From Reticulitermes speratus (Eukaryota; Arthropoda; Insecta; Blattodea; Rhinotermitidae): DNA of 64,000 bases. Positions 31,750 to 43,134 of this stretch are shown piece by piece. Position 1 is the first letter of the stretch; each line of letters starts with the position of its first letter. The notes under the pieces were generated by a model, which saw only the letters and a list, made by a program, of their open reading frames with translations, did no database searches and was not told the origin of the DNA. A program made the position numbers and the translations under genes. The stretch lies in contig JAJKFL010000007.1 of assembly GCA_021186555.1 (NCBI GenBank), positions 24,805,177-24,869,176 of the forward strand. The letters run 5' to 3'.

Positions 31750-32815
31750 GGCAAGACAACATTCTTATTTCTGAAGCCGATGTTATTTTTTTCAATTCAG
31801 CAAATGCCCTTACATCAGAATGTGCGGTAAGCAAACTAGTGACAGCAAAGCAATAAAGTTGACATTTAGCCAAAGGATATGAAAATGAACAACTAACGCA
31901 AGTTTTAACTCTGAAAAAGCATACGTAACAATGACTCAGTACATCTCGTACTGATATGAAAAATTCGACAATTCAGAACGCGACATTCGGCAAACTATCA
32001 CTGATCACAAAAGACTAGCTGCAACAATGTAAATGTACATTCGAGAGGCACTGGGTTCGAATCTCAACTGGTTTTACTTGCATCACTTAAGATGGTCTTG
32101 GCGCTTTTCTCCGTCTGTCCCGACGACCGGCTGGATGGTAAAACGAAAGAAGCCTCGAAAGCTTCCTTTCGAATCCTTACCGTCGCTATATACACATATC
32201 CCCCCCAGCTCAATCGACGCTGTATAAACCACTACAGCTAAAACTGTTTCTGTACGATACGCTTTTTGTTGTTACTTTGGTTCAACTTCGCTTACCGGAA
32301 ATTATGGTTACTGAAGAGGAAGATAACTACACGACAACAATACGTTGTTCTTTACGACAGTGGTTATTAGGTTGTACTAACTCCACAGTGCACAGTCCTT
32401 GAAAAAGAAAATAACTAGTACCAACTCGGTAAATAAACATATTTCCCGCCTTCTATGGAACCAGGAAGTTTATGACTGTATTCCCAACAGTCCACCATGG
32501 ACCCTACCATAGTTCAGTCCACATCCCCACACTACACACTTCACGGTCTTCCATGGGCACCAACGGACCATGCAGTCTCTTCTCCCCAGATTTAGCGGTG
32601 TTCTTGATGTTATGACCTACTGTTTTTATCCCACTGATTTTGTCATGAAGAAACGCGTGTCGTTTGTCTCAAAACAGCCATACATTCGCTAAGAAGTGGA
32701 AAACCCGCGTAAAAAAAAATGCAGCAGCAGAGACATTGTCACGTCAGGAGGTTACTGGAAGAACAACGATGACTGGCAACTATCCTAGTTGCTAACTTCA
32801 GGTGTGAAGTTAGCA
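31750..32815. other. No recognisable gene; SINE-like B-box
   Basis: TGGGTTCGAATCTCAAC near 32047 looks like a B-box of an older tRNA-derived repeat, but no second copy is here. Nothing else is recognised. Confidence 0.35.
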
Positions 32816-32817
32816 TT

Positions 32818-33349
32818 GACAACACAGGCAATGTACATATAACGTAACATTGAAGCGCGTTCGCGTAAAAAATCGTTGCCGTGAAAAAAACAGTACGTAT
32901 TGCATATTCTGAGTGTGTGTCTGTAGCCTTAGTTATCCAGCATGCAATGCGCATGCGCCATATTATATTGTCACCTGTGGCCTGTCCGGCTCCACCATAT
33001 TTTTTTCACGTTATCTCATAAACGGCACGATTTTCGGAAAAAAGTTATTGAACATAAAATGTGTGTTTTCATTTTCTCTACGACGTTTGTCTGAAGCATT
33101 TCTCATTCTAAGAAGAATTCAGCGAGATACTATCATAAATGTACATAGGTCTTCATGTACAATACCCCTTATTCTTGTCATATTTTAATGAAAGTTGAAT
33201 TTTCTCGACAGATTTTCAAAAAGTCCTCAAACACGAATTTCATAAAAATCCATCCAGTGGGAGCCGAGTTGTTCCATGTGGACGGACAGACAAGACATGA
33301 ACAAGCTAACAGTCGCTTTTCGCAATTTTGCGAACGCACCTAAAAATGC
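32818..33349 (-). repeat. Dispersed repeat R1
   Basis: A complete minus-strand copy from CACAGGCAATGTACAT to CGAACGCACCTAAAAATG, with the same internal blocks as the copy at 2015. The VNTR-like GTCC run is reduced to CGGACAGACAAG. Confidence 0.78.
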
Positions 33350-33568
33350 TTGTCATCCCTAGATTGACTAGTTTTGTCTACTGGAGGAACTGAATAAACA
33401 CACGAACCCGACAGACATCTGGAAACGTCGGTAGCGTCAAGTTCACACAAAGTAGAAACCACGAAATAAACAGACACCTATTTCAACAGGCTGCACTAAC
33501 CAATATCTGAAGACTTGGCACAATGCAAAGACGTAAATATGTGAAACTGTTTCATCTATACTTCTCTG

Positions 33569-33950
33569 CAGGGGCGCACCCAAGGGAAGGGGGGTTCCGG
33601 GCTGTAGCCACCCAAACCCCCCAAAACCGAAATTTAAAAAAAACACAGATATTGTAGATACTATGATATCCAAAGTGTTAAGTGATTTACCCTTCAGGTG
33701 AAATCAGTCACTGAAACCGGCTGATGACTAGTACATTAGAATTTTGAAAAATAAATTAATAAAATTAACATAAACAAGATAGGACATGGAACATGTAGTT
33801 ATATTCGTATGTATATAAATGCAGTTGCAGACAGTGTTATTTAATACGACATGATTTTTATAACAATTTTTAAAATCAACACAAATTATATATAGCCTCA
33901 GGGTCAGCAACCCCCCCCCCCCGTAGTAAAAAATTCTGGGTGCGCACCCG
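33569..33950. mobile_element. hAT-like MITE, 382 bp
   Basis: Left end CAGGGGCGCACCCA; right end (reverse complement) CGGGTGCGCACCCA. Flanks CTTCTCTG (33561-33568) and TTTCTCTG (33951-33958) match at 7/8. The interior is AT-rich with a C run at 33911-33922. No transposase is present. Confidence 0.75.
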
Positions 33951-34271
33951 TTTCTCTGTCCGTAGTTAGAAAATAGACCTGCAGAAGCCACAAAAAAGAG
34001 AAGCGACGTGGGCCTCAAGACATCGCATCCACTGTTCCCTAACAGTTTCTGCAATACATCTTGATCCAAGAAGCATCATCGTCGCTCAAAGAATGACGGT
34101 ACGCTTACTGGCTGAGAATGCTGGAAGAACAGGACTCCGTATGTAAGCCAGTCACTTTACTTATTACTGATACAAATTAGCGTAATTAATACATTTCATA
34201 ATACAAACATATGTCGCGAACACTCCACTGTGTGTTCATGTTATGAAGTCTATACACCATCAACACAACTT

Positions 34272-34308
34272 ATTATTATTATTGTTATTATTATTATTAT
34301 TATTAAAA
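34272..34308 (+). repeat. (ATT)n microsatellite
   Basis: Trinucleotide run next to the ACCATCAACACAACTT tail of the hammerhead-like element at 34326, on that element's downstream side. Confidence 0.85.
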
Positions 34309-34325
34309 ATAATCACGTCATCTCA

Positions 34326-34364
34326 TAACAACATGCTTCGACTACTAAGCCATCTTCAGGCTCA
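34326..34364 (-). ncRNA. Hammerhead-like motif (GAAGC variant)
   Basis: Minus strand: AGC, CUGAAGA, U, GGCU/AGUC, GAAGC, AUGUU, GUU. The GAAAC box reads GAAGC, as at 41937-42061. It shares the tail AAGTTGTGTTGATGGTGTAT with the motif at 2807. Confidence 0.55.
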
Positions 34365-34369
34365 ACCGA

Positions 34370-35318
34370 TACGTATAAACACGTAAACGTATTAGAAATG
34401 CATAAAATTATAAAATTTTTATAATTTCAGTAATATCTAAAAAGTTTATTTGAAGCATTTCTCACAGGGAACGACATCATGGGAACCCGACAGTACGAAA
34501 TTCTGAGGTTACGTGTGACAAATTGAAAGTAGTGTGAATAAATAATACCGAAAATTATGCATATAAAAGTATCACCAATTTACGGAATAATTTCCTACTC
34601 GCCTCACCAGCGTGAAAGCTGTCATAAATTTTCACGAAACTTCTTGTTTCTTATAGCATCAGGCCTGCCACATAATATTAGTATTTCCGTCGATGAGAAA
34701 ATTGCCTCTCAGGACCCCCATCACGTTTTGTCGAAACTCCCAGCTGCACAACTACTCAGTGCCTCACCTCCCCGATGTAATGCGACATTAAATCTAAGAA
34801 AAGCTGTTCAAGATTATCCGTCTGGGCATCCCAAGAAAGAACACAAGTTTCGCATTAACTGTGATATGACTTCATTTCGCTTTTGCTTCATACAGAAGCA
34901 CGTTTATACATATTCATGTCTTGGAAGCTCACCAGCTGGATAAGTTTCAGATACTTGCGGTCTGCACAGCAATTAATGTGTGCTCAGACCGTGGCACGTT
35001 CTGTAACTGAAGACGCTATTACTACAGAGCGAAAGTACCTGAAAACTGAGACGTCAGTCAGCTATCTCACTATTTTCGACGACGCTTCCTATACACATTT
35101 AAGGAAGGCGAACACCGTGCGATATTTCAGGCTTCCGCCGCACTGTGGATGACACCTTCGCTCTTCGGGATATTATGCGGCGTTCGTTATCCCGAAACGT
35201 CGGTAACCAACAACCAACAACATCCCAGAACAGCGAAGACCGTAATTTCATAAAAATGCTTTTATCCATGGAATAAAACTAACAAAAAATTAAACACATG
35301 TCTCTTTTTTGCACTTAA

Positions 35319-35349
<31 letters not shown>

Positions 35350-36160
35350 TTCAGTATACAAACAAGTTTGTGGTATCATTACCGTTTGATACCCATGTGT
35401 GTGCCAATCAATAAGAACATTCGACGGCTAGCCCAGATAAAATTACTCGCCTTGAATAATATATCAATCAGCAGAGCACGGACCACGTAGCTCGTTACTC
35501 TACAAGCTGTTTGCTATGTAAAAATTTGTTTCATTCTGCTATCCTGCTTCTGACTTCCTTGAAAAATATAATTTCAACATCCGGAAACCGATAACAAGCA
35601 AAGCAGTCTTTTTTCTGAAATGCTTCTGATGCATAATACTCGTACATCGCCTGTTTAACAAGGGCCTACATACGGTTCACTTTGATGCAAAGCAGCCCCA
35701 GTACTGCCACACACAAAGCTGAAAACGCCTTGGGTCTTTGGCTACATTGGTAATGTTTTAGATGCGTTCCAGTCGTTTCTTAAAAATTACGATTTTATGT
35801 TCAAAAATACTCTTTCTAAGGGGCAAATGGAGTGAGTGTTTTGGTACTGATATAAGTAATGTCACTGAATACGACCGAGCGAGTTGGTTCATGTAATAAC
35901 ACTAACTCTTTACTTGAAGGTGTTCGGTTCGAATCCCCCCTGACACAGGTTACCCTCAAGGCAAATGTCGGAACAATATACCAAATGAGACAAAAATGGC
36001 TTCCTTCCATATCGCTCTCAACTCAGTATTCACTAACAATTCTGCCGTTGTACGCTAAGTAACTCATACACAAAATGAAATAAATTAAAATAAACCACTC
36101 AATATATTTTACTTTTCATTCAGTTACTGTGCACTACCGTATCAACTACTACGGTTATGC
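34370..36160. other. No recognisable gene; orphan frame, (TC)n, SINE-like head
   Basis: A 128-codon plus frame (34557-34943) has no recognised motif. (TC)n lies at 35322-35351. At 35868-35945 GACCGAGCGAGTTGG and GGTTCGAATCCC look like A- and B-box remnants of a tRNA-derived repeat. At 35165-35205 GGGAUA/UAUCCC closes on GAAACGUCGGUAA, a ribozyme-like relic without CUGANGA. Confidence 0.4.
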
Positions 36161-36167
36161 GCTAAAG

Positions 36168-36616
36168 CAGGGGTATCCAGTCTTCGCCCTCCCCCTTCTC
36201 AAACGGCCACAAAAGTCATTGTGGGTTGCTTTACGGACCGCACGTGTAAAAATCACAGGAAGTGGTACACATAAAATAGTAAATTATTGTGTAATTTTTA
36301 TAGTATACATATAAATAAAAAGAAGGAAAGCTAACTGGATTGGTCACATCTTGCGTAGGAACTGCCTTCTAAGACATGTTATTGAAGGAGAAATACAGGG
36401 AAGGATAGAAATTACGGCAAGACGAGGAAGAAGACGTAAGCAGCTACTAAATGACCTTAAGGAAACGAAAGGATATTGGAAATTGAAATAGGAAGCACTA
36501 GATCGCACTCTGTGGAGAATTCGCTTTGGAATATGCTATGGGCCTATCGTAAGACAGACTACGGAATGAGTATAGAATTTACAAATGTGACCGCGGGCCG
36601 CGGGTTGGAACCCCTT
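36168..36616. mobile_element. hAT-like MITE interrupted by LINE-A
   Basis: Left end CAGGGGTATCCAGTC; right end (reverse complement) AAGGGGTTCCAACCC. Flanks CGCTAAAG (36160-36167) and AGCTGAAG (36617-36624) match at 6/8. The MITE is split by a LINE-A 3' end at 36318-36570, so the LINE arrived later. Confidence 0.65.
36318..36570 (+). pseudogene. LINE-A 3' end
   Basis: Translates in pieces to ANWIGHILRRNCLLRHVIEG, KQLLNDLKETKGYWKLK, EALDRTLWRIRFG and VRQTTE, matching LINE-A at 1118. It is 5'-truncated. One stop in KLK*EALD shows it is not functional. Confidence 0.8.
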
Positions 36617-36629
36617 AGCTGAAGCACAA

Positions 36630-37070
36630 TAAGGTAGGATACCAAATGGTGAACGGCGTGACTGTGACAGATCATTTCTAGGGATTATGCAAGTGGGTTG
36701 GTAGTACTTAAATTTAGTTTATTTACGTGTGTTATAAATTTTCAAACCATAACAAAATGATTCGTCGATTCGTCGCATAGCAACAACAGGTGAATTGACC
36801 TATGAGGTAAACCTTCATTTCGTGACTCCAAAAACCCATGTTATCACTTCACCCTACTAAAACGTCTGACAGAAAGCGTTCAGTCAGTGGACTGTAGTTC
36901 GACTACTGAGCTGCGGTGGTCAGAATAATTCCACAGCAATGGATTGTGCGTCTGCAATACCAGGAAGACTGTTACAGAGTTGGCGCCCTACGGAAAGGCA
37001 AGCGGCAGAAATCAAATCCGAGGAGGTTCGTGTATGAGCGATGCGATGCACGAAGAAGCTGACATTCGTC
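36630..37070. other. No recognisable feature
   Basis: No shared repeat or motif-bearing frame was found. Confidence 0.4.
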
Positions 37071-37074
37071 TAGG

Positions 37075-37393
37075 CAGTGTTTCCCAAACTTTCATTTTCG
37101 TGGAGGAACTCTAAATAATTTTTCATATCTCAGAACCCCCACCTATGAAACGTTTACAGGCCAGGAATTGATAGCGGGGAGCAATTCAATTACTGTGATT
37201 ACTGTAAGACATTTATTTTAAATACTTCTATAAGTGTGCATAAATCAGCTTATATTGTAAAACAAATGTTGAAGCATTTTCTTTCAGTTGGTTATGAGAT
37301 ACTGCGCGGATATTGGAACATGTTCGTGGTATTTCAAATTTTGTATTCATTTACTGCACGATTTCTCGCGGAAACCTGGTTTGGGAAACACTG
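37075..37393. mobile_element. hAT-like MITE, 319 bp
   Basis: Perfect 15-bp inverted ends, CAGTGTTTCCCAAAC (37075-37089) and its reverse complement (37379-37393). This end sequence is of the type seen in Charlie-like hAT elements. The TTCTCGCGGAAACC next to the right end is also typical. No clean 8-bp duplication remains. Confidence 0.75.
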
Positions 37394-37804
37394 GTCCAGA
37401 GGAAAGACGATCTTCAGTCGAATCTCCGTCCAAAATTCCAACTAATTTCCAAAATAGTGTCAGAATACCACTACGCTAAATATAGGACACAGTGTCTATA
37501 TTTAGCAGTTAATGTGGCTGAATCTATCCAAAAAGGGAAATGGATAAACAGAAAACAGCCAGTACCAAGAAATGTTTCCGGTCCTATAAAATAAAAAAAA
37601 AGAGAAGGACTGTATAACTGCCTGAAATAAATTGGAACTCGTTAACGCGTAATTTGAAATGGAAAACGGAATAAAGGAAATGGATCTCTTCGAATATTCA
37701 GAGTTGCCTATTTACATAATGTTGCTGTGTTTCGTGGAATTTACCCAACAAGGAGCACTCCTGTGACAAATGGGACTCGACAGCCCATGAAGTATGTGCT
37801 AATA

Positions 37805-38140
37805 TGTTACAGGAATAAAGGCAAATAAGGAATGGAAGGGAAGAAAGGCAGAAAGAAAGATAGCAAGGAATAAGGCAAGATAGAATAAAAGGAAACAAAG
37901 AAAAGACTGACTGAAAGGAAGAGAAAAAAGGCCGAAAGAGAGAAAGAAACGAGAAAATCGGATAAAGAAATAAAAGGCAGAAGGACAAGACGACAGATCG
38001 AAAGGAAAAAGGGAACAAACACAGAATGAGAAATAGAAGAAAGCGACAGAGAAAGATGTACAAAAGAAAGGGAAGAAGAAAGATGTAATGAAAGATAAAA
38101 AAAAGGAATGAAAAGAAGAAAGCAAGTGACCTGTGAACTG
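37805..38140. repeat. Purine-rich (GA/GAAA) tract
   Basis: About 330 bp, almost all A and G on the plus strand with irregular GAAAG and GGAA blocks. This explains the Phe/Ser/Leu-rich minus-strand frames (up to 160 codons), which I do not accept as genes. Confidence 0.85.
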
Positions 38141-38189
38141 CACAGTAATGCAGTAACAATGTGGTAACATTAGGTTCCAACTTGCAGCT

Positions 38190-39420
38190 TTGATTTAATT
38201 CATGGGTGTGTCAGTTAGGCTATATAGCGATATTATTAAGCAGCAGGCTGTGTTCACAACATATATTGCCTATTTGTTTGTGGTTCATTTGCCACTCTGT
38301 CAGTGGCTTATCTTATGTACAGCGTCGACTGGCACGGCGATTGGTAAACAATTAAATGGAACGGACGTCGAACGAAGCCTTCATGGTTCAATTTTAGGCC
38401 TACTATCCCGGAGATTCCCTGGAACGGATAAAGAAAACGACATAAAAATTACGGGAAACCGGTCTCCGGTCCTGGATTTCAACCCAGGACCTCCGGAATG
38501 GACGCAGGAACGTTAATATTTCGACCGCCAACATGTATGAAACGGAAAAGCGATTCGGTTCGTTGCGAATTCACTTCTTGTAGCTGTTCATCTGGATTAG
38601 ATTCTCAGTTTTATGAAGCCCGAAGGTCCATCCACATGTTCCGGGTTTCGGGAAGACTTGCCTGCACGTGGGTGGCAACTGCGTGACGGGTGGCTCCCGG
38701 GGTCACTCATCCACAAGTGAGCACATTGAAGTTGCGAGGATGAAGGAAACGGCCTTCAGATACAAAAGGTAGCATGGAATGTGTTTAATAAGCAGTCTCA
38801 AATCCGGCAAGGTGTGGTCTTCCAGCGTGGGGGCTGGGCGGTAGGGCCACAACCTCACAGTCCGTACCGTACCGGACATAGCCTACGTTCTTAGCACCCG
38901 GACATTCGAATGCTCCTATCTGTTCACAGCGCTAGGTACAACTTCTGTTATTACTGGTACGGTTACTATGCTGTGATTTCTACAGTGGTTACGGCGGGTA
39001 GGCTAGTGCGATTCGAAAGTGACGCTCCCATCTCGCAACTTCGCACGTCAGCCATGTTGTTACTGCCGATTGTAGGAAATTAAAAGGCACGTTTGGGGTT
39101 GTCTGTAATACCATAACGTTTATGCAGAATTTAAATCGAAAACATCCAGAGGTTCTCCAGCCGAAACATGTGGACGGACATATTTTCCCCCTTCATGAGT
39201 TATTTTGTTGCAGACAGTCCACAGAGCTCATAAAAACCAAATTGTTATGAAATTTCGGTGCAGACCGGATTGAACTAACTCGAGTAAGATCCAATGGTGC
39301 GCTGCTGTGAACAAGATAATGCACTGTCGGGTTCTGTAAGCGGAGCATAACTTCTTTACCATCTGAGCGTCTATAAAAAAAAAAAGTCTGCCCTGTATGA
39401 AAATTTGACTTTTGTTTTCC
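38190..39420. other. No recognisable gene; possible SINE-like piece
   Basis: At 38384-38505 TGGATTTCAACCCAGGACC could be a B-box on the minus strand. No second copy was found. Nothing else is recognised. Confidence 0.35.
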
Positions 39421-39507
39421 ACACACTTCAGTCTTTCACACATCTCTTTAACCAACCAATGCATACTTACTATTCTTTATTATACAATACAATTTACCGT
39501 AAAACTA

Positions 39508-39552
39508 GTCCGACATGTTTCGAATCCCTATTGTGGGATCATCATCAGGGAC
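39508..39552 (-). ncRNA. Hammerhead-like motif, left arm of U4
   Basis: Minus strand: stem I GUCC/GGAC, core CUGAUGA, stem II GAUCCC/GGGAUU, GAAAC, AUGUC. It carries the classical GUC cleavage triplet before GGAC. Confidence 0.7.
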
Positions 39553-39673
39553 TTGGATTGTGAATTACACAAATTACAAATCAACAATAATTGTACATTT
39601 TAAAAGTACAAAAGTTAAAATGTAGGATATCTCAGTTGTTTTCTGGATCCACTGTGCACAGTTCACAATCCAA

Positions 39674-39718
39674 GTCCCTGATGATGATCCCAAAATAGGG
39701 ATTCGAAACATGTCGGAC
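39674..39718 (+). ncRNA. Hammerhead-like motif, right arm of U4
   Basis: GUCC (39674-39677), CUGAUGA, U, stem II closed by CCC/GGG, GAAAC (39704-39708), AUGUC, GGAC (39715-39718). The predicted cleavage position is after C39714 (inference from the hammerhead consensus). Among the best candidates here. Confidence 0.72.
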
Positions 39719-40210
39719 TAGTTTTACGGTAAATTGTATTGTATAGTAAAGAATAGTAAGTATGCATTGGTTGGTTAAAGAGATGTGTGTTAAGACTAAA
39801 AATGCACGTTATAATATAAAATAATATAAACTTCAGTCTTTCTTCGTTCCAGTCTTCTGGAATCAGGCGCCATGGATGTATTTTCTTGTATTATCCTAAA
39901 GATGGCGGCAAGAAGTTCGATACCTATACACCAATCTACAGGACGAAATGTCCCACAGCAGCAAATTCCTCTTCAGCACCGCTGTGAGACTCTCAAATCT
40001 CGCACGAACGTCTTTACCCCTCCCGTACATCGATCGCAATATAACACTCTGACCGTAATAATGTCGCTCAGCTCCGTTCACTGTTAGCGAAGTGGGGGCC
40101 GGCTCCGACAATTTTACTTCTATGGAAGTGATCAGAGACATTTCTTATTAACACTATCACCGCGGCGCCTATTGGTGCAAATCTAATCTTCGTCGGCGTG
40201 TCCCACGTAT

Positions 40211-40357
40211 ATAGGCATAACTTGGGGGGGCAAAGGCCCCTCCAATATTTTTTTTGCCTAAAAATAGTATTTTTTGGCTACTGAGTCGAAGTTCCTAATA
40301 CCCCCGGTCAATTTTGCCCGCCATTCTCCCAATGTTATTAGCCAAGTTACGCCTATG
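40211..40357. mobile_element. MITE, 147 bp, with 9-bp direct repeats
   Basis: Inverted ends ATAGGCATAACTTGG and CATAGGCGTAACTTGG (one mismatch over 15). CCCACGTAT flanks both sides (40202-40210, 40358-40366). hAT (8 bp) or a Mutator-like family (9-10 bp) are possible. It is non-coding. Confidence 0.75.
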
Positions 40358-40779
40358 CCCACGTATAAAACTTAGGAGTGGCGATTCCCTTCAGGAAACA
40401 GCAGTTTTAACTATTCGAGTATATTCATTCCTGGCCTCTCAAGACCTGGAGAGAAAAAATGTAAGGCAGGTGAGACTAAAGAGCAGGCGTAGCGTCGTGG
40501 CACTTTTCGTAATAATTTGCGTTCTTTTCTGCAAAGACTGAGCGAACCAGGAAAACTCATGTTGTGGTCTACTGGATTATGACAGCATGTTGTCTGGTAG
40601 ATGAGTACCAATGTTGGGGGAGGGGAAAACATATTGCCCCTGTCTTCAACAAACATCACAGTACCCATCTTTACCGCCATGAAAACCTCAAACCTCACAC
40701 AAACCAGAAAAAGCCCATCCCGACATTCGTTTTGGGCCTTTAAAATTTCCATAATTACACATTATTACGTGAAAACAAC

Positions 40780-41212
40780 ATAGGCAATATACGTAAACCG
40801 TAACACCGTGGCGCGTTCGCGTAACCATTGCTGTCATAGAAACGCAACAATACCCTCCCTTTGTATTATTGTTGACCTACGTGCAGCCGTCAACAATATA
40901 AAGTATTTAGTGTTGCCATGGAAATGCAACAATGGGTGCCCTTTGCACTCTTGTTTAACGACGACATAACATTTCCTACTGCTGTTTTAACAACATAAAC
41001 ACACTTACGTCTGCATGTAAAGTGATAGTTTTGCCCGATTTTAACCAAATTTGGGGTATCTCCACAGATTTTCGTAAAACTCCCCAATACGAAACTTCGC
41101 GAAAATCCGTCCAGTTGGAGCCGCCAAGATACGTGTGGACAGACGGACGGACCGACACGACAAACCTAACGGCGCTTTTCGCGAGTAATGCAAACGCGCT
41201 TAAAAATAGGCC
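40780..41212 (-). repeat. Dispersed repeat R2
   Basis: It shares with R1 the start CATAGGCAATATACGTAAAC, GGCGCGTTCGCGTAACCATT and the end GCAAACGCGCTTAAAAATAGG, but differs in the middle (CCCGATTTTAACCAAATTTG). The copy at 56622-56893 is the closest. The 127- and 110-codon frames over it are repeat frames. Confidence 0.65.
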
Positions 41213-41551
41213 TATAGGAGGTGTGATCGTTAAACAAAGACATTTGTTTCTAATTAGCACTTTACCGATTAAATTATTATATCTACATGTTTCGCCCTTC
41301 AAAGTAATTTCCATCGGAAGGACGTATGGCCCATACAAGCCTTCCGGGCCTTGAGGCATGCCTTGAAGTCATTTTGTGAGTGTGGTAACACACTAAAGAT
41401 TTCAGTGGCGGTTTCCTTCAGTTTCACAGTAAATCTGGTATTTATCCATTGCTCAATTTTTTAAAAGTATGATCGCGGCTGGATAAGAAATCAGTTTATA
41501 GACAAAATTATTACTTGGCTCTATGTCAGCGCAACGAAGCGTGTTTTATTT

Positions 41552-41808
41552 TCCCCAATGGCGCAACAGCCCCTAGTGGGCCAAGGCCTCCTCATTATCG
41601 AGGCTTCACGATCACATTCACTTAGACACACCACACTCGGTAGGACTCCTCTGGACGAGTGATCGGCCCGACGCAGAGACCTCTACCTGACAACACACAA
41701 CACTCACAAGAGACAGACATCCATGCCTCCGACGGGATTCGAACCCACAATCCTAGCAAGCGAGCGTCCGCAGACCCACGCCTTAGACCGCGCAGTCTCG
41801 TTATTTAA
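41552..41808 (-). mobile_element. SINE S1 copy
   Basis: A minus-strand copy with all S1 blocks (B-box GGGTTCGAATCCC, CACTCGTCCAGAGGAG, GGGGCTGTTGCGCCATTGGG). It belongs to the GTTGCGCCA sub-family. Confidence 0.85.
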
Positions 41809-41878
41809 TAGACACACCCCGTATGCTAAACAAATAAAAGCTGATTTTAAAGAATGTCACCCCGTTGTGTTGTTAAAG

Positions 41879-42121
41879 GTACAAAGAAATATATCAGTAT
41901 GTGTCCAAACACAACTAAATTCTATTTATCATATATAACGACATTCTTCGACCTATCGCAGGACATCCTCAGGTTCACAGTTGGTTTTTAAAACATTAAT
42001 ATGTTTTAAACACCAACTGTGAACCTGAGGATGACCTAAGATAGGTCGAAGCATGTAGTTCTATACAATAAATATAATTTAGTTCTGTTTGGACACATAC
42101 TGATTTACTTTTCTTTGTATA
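41879..42121. mobile_element. Inverted hammerhead element U5
   Basis: Two arms of about 110 bp form a near-complete palindrome with a short A/T-rich centre at about 41990-42010. Each arm has a hammerhead-like motif (minus 41937-41976, plus 42021-42061). Outer arm ends share ACAAAG-AA-TATCAGTATGTG. No TSD could be assigned. Confidence 0.75.
42021..42061 (+). ncRNA. Hammerhead-like motif, right arm of U5
   Basis: GAAC, CUGAGGA, U, stem II GACCUA/UAGGUC (6 bp), GAAGC, AUGUA, GUUC. Stem I is a perfect 4 bp that differs from the other copies. The left arm keeps the same stem I with GUC at the cleavage site. Confidence 0.68.
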
Positions 42122-42124
42122 TAT

Positions 42125-42860
42125 ATAAAAGCTGTATATATACACGACACTACTGCGAGAATCGGCAGTTGATAGAAACTGCTGTAGTTACAGTGCACAA
42201 GGTGGCGATAGTACTGGCGATGTTGTGGCAAAGCGCTGCCGCGTTACTTCTATGCCAGCTTGAAACATCCAATGACAAAGTTACAAGAGGTTTGTGTGCA
42301 GGCCTATATCAAACTAGAACTGTAACTACAGTATATTTTTGGCAGTACGACGTAGTAACCTTAGTCAATCGATAGGACACATTATTCTGCTGTCAGGACC
42401 CTGACAACCGTAGCCTGTAAACGAAGCACAGGTCACTAAATCGGCAAAAGCTTTGAGTCAAAAACAGAAGATAATATCCTTAAAACGATGAACGTTAACG
42501 CTATTTCGCAGCAAAGAAACGTCCGAATTCCAAACGCTTGTGGTGTCACTGTATACGAACGAACAACTAGATTTAAGTTAAAATCTGTGCACAGATCACA
42601 CCAGTGCCGTACTCTTTGTGCGTATGTTGAATAGTAGTGGCCTTTGTAAGAGGCGCGAGGGGCGCTGGTGTCCTTACACGTAAACTTCAGAATAGACGTA
42701 TTAATACAACATCTCTCTCAGAAGTCACATGTTGAAATGGTACCTTTCAGCAGATAATAAAGGCCTCCTTCCACAGCCAAACCCTTTCGCCATTTGTGAT
42801 CTTCTCGTCTCACGATGTATGATTTTCACAACTAAAATAAGCTAAAGATATAAAGTTTCC
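42125..42860. other. No recognisable feature
   Basis: An 86-codon plus frame (42115-42375) has no motif. No shared repeat was found. Confidence 0.4.
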
Positions 42861-42862
42861 CC

Positions 42863-43134
42863 CGTCTACGCCACGAAGACACACAGAAGCAGTAGAGGTA
42901 CAGCTCCACTCATTCCTAAACTCGGGTACTAGATGGTGGTGAGTGGTTAACTTCACGCACCGGCCGCTTTACCCTCGGGAAAGAACCCAGCACCCATTGA
43001 ATAGGAGGCGGGATTGGCCCCAGAGTCGGTCTGGACGTTTTAGAGAACAGAACAATCTCCCCTGCCGTGATTCGAACCCCGGATCGTCCAACCCGTAGCC
43101 TAGTCACTATAGTGACTACGCTATCCCGGGTCCT
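42863..43134 (-). mobile_element. SINE S2, complete
   Basis: Minus strand: CCCGGGATAGCGTAGTCAC head, B-box GGGGTTCGAATCAC, CCAGACCGACTCTGGGG, CGAGGGTAAAGCGGCCGG, and a GGAGTAGAGG-like end. The reverse-oriented 63-codon frame is SINE sequence. Confidence 0.85.

Larger units (their letters stand above)
39438..39829. mobile_element. Inverted hammerhead element U4 with perfect TSD
   Basis: A 392-bp element. Left arm 39438-39560 and right arm 39661-39789 are inverted copies of about 125 bp, separated by about 100 bp. Each holds a hammerhead-like motif. Downstream of the right one are TATGCATTGGTTGGTTAA and the tail AAATGCACGTTATAATAT. ACTTCAGTCTTTC flanks the element exactly at 39425-39437 and 39830-39842. 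The left arm starts directly at the TSD and lacks the tail. Confidence 0.85.

Noticed and set aside
37698-38180. 160-codon minus frame rich in Phe, Ser and Leu, looking like membrane segments
   Set aside because: It is the translation of a GA-rich low-complexity tract.
41285-41345. ACATGTTTCGCCCTTC, resembling an antisense GAAACAUGU box
   Set aside because: No CUGANGA partner and no stem I. At most a relic; not counted.
41022-41359. Overlapping 110- and 127-codon frames on both strands
   Set aside because: Both lie in the R2 repeat and similar peptides recur at other R1/R2 copies because the DNA is repeated.
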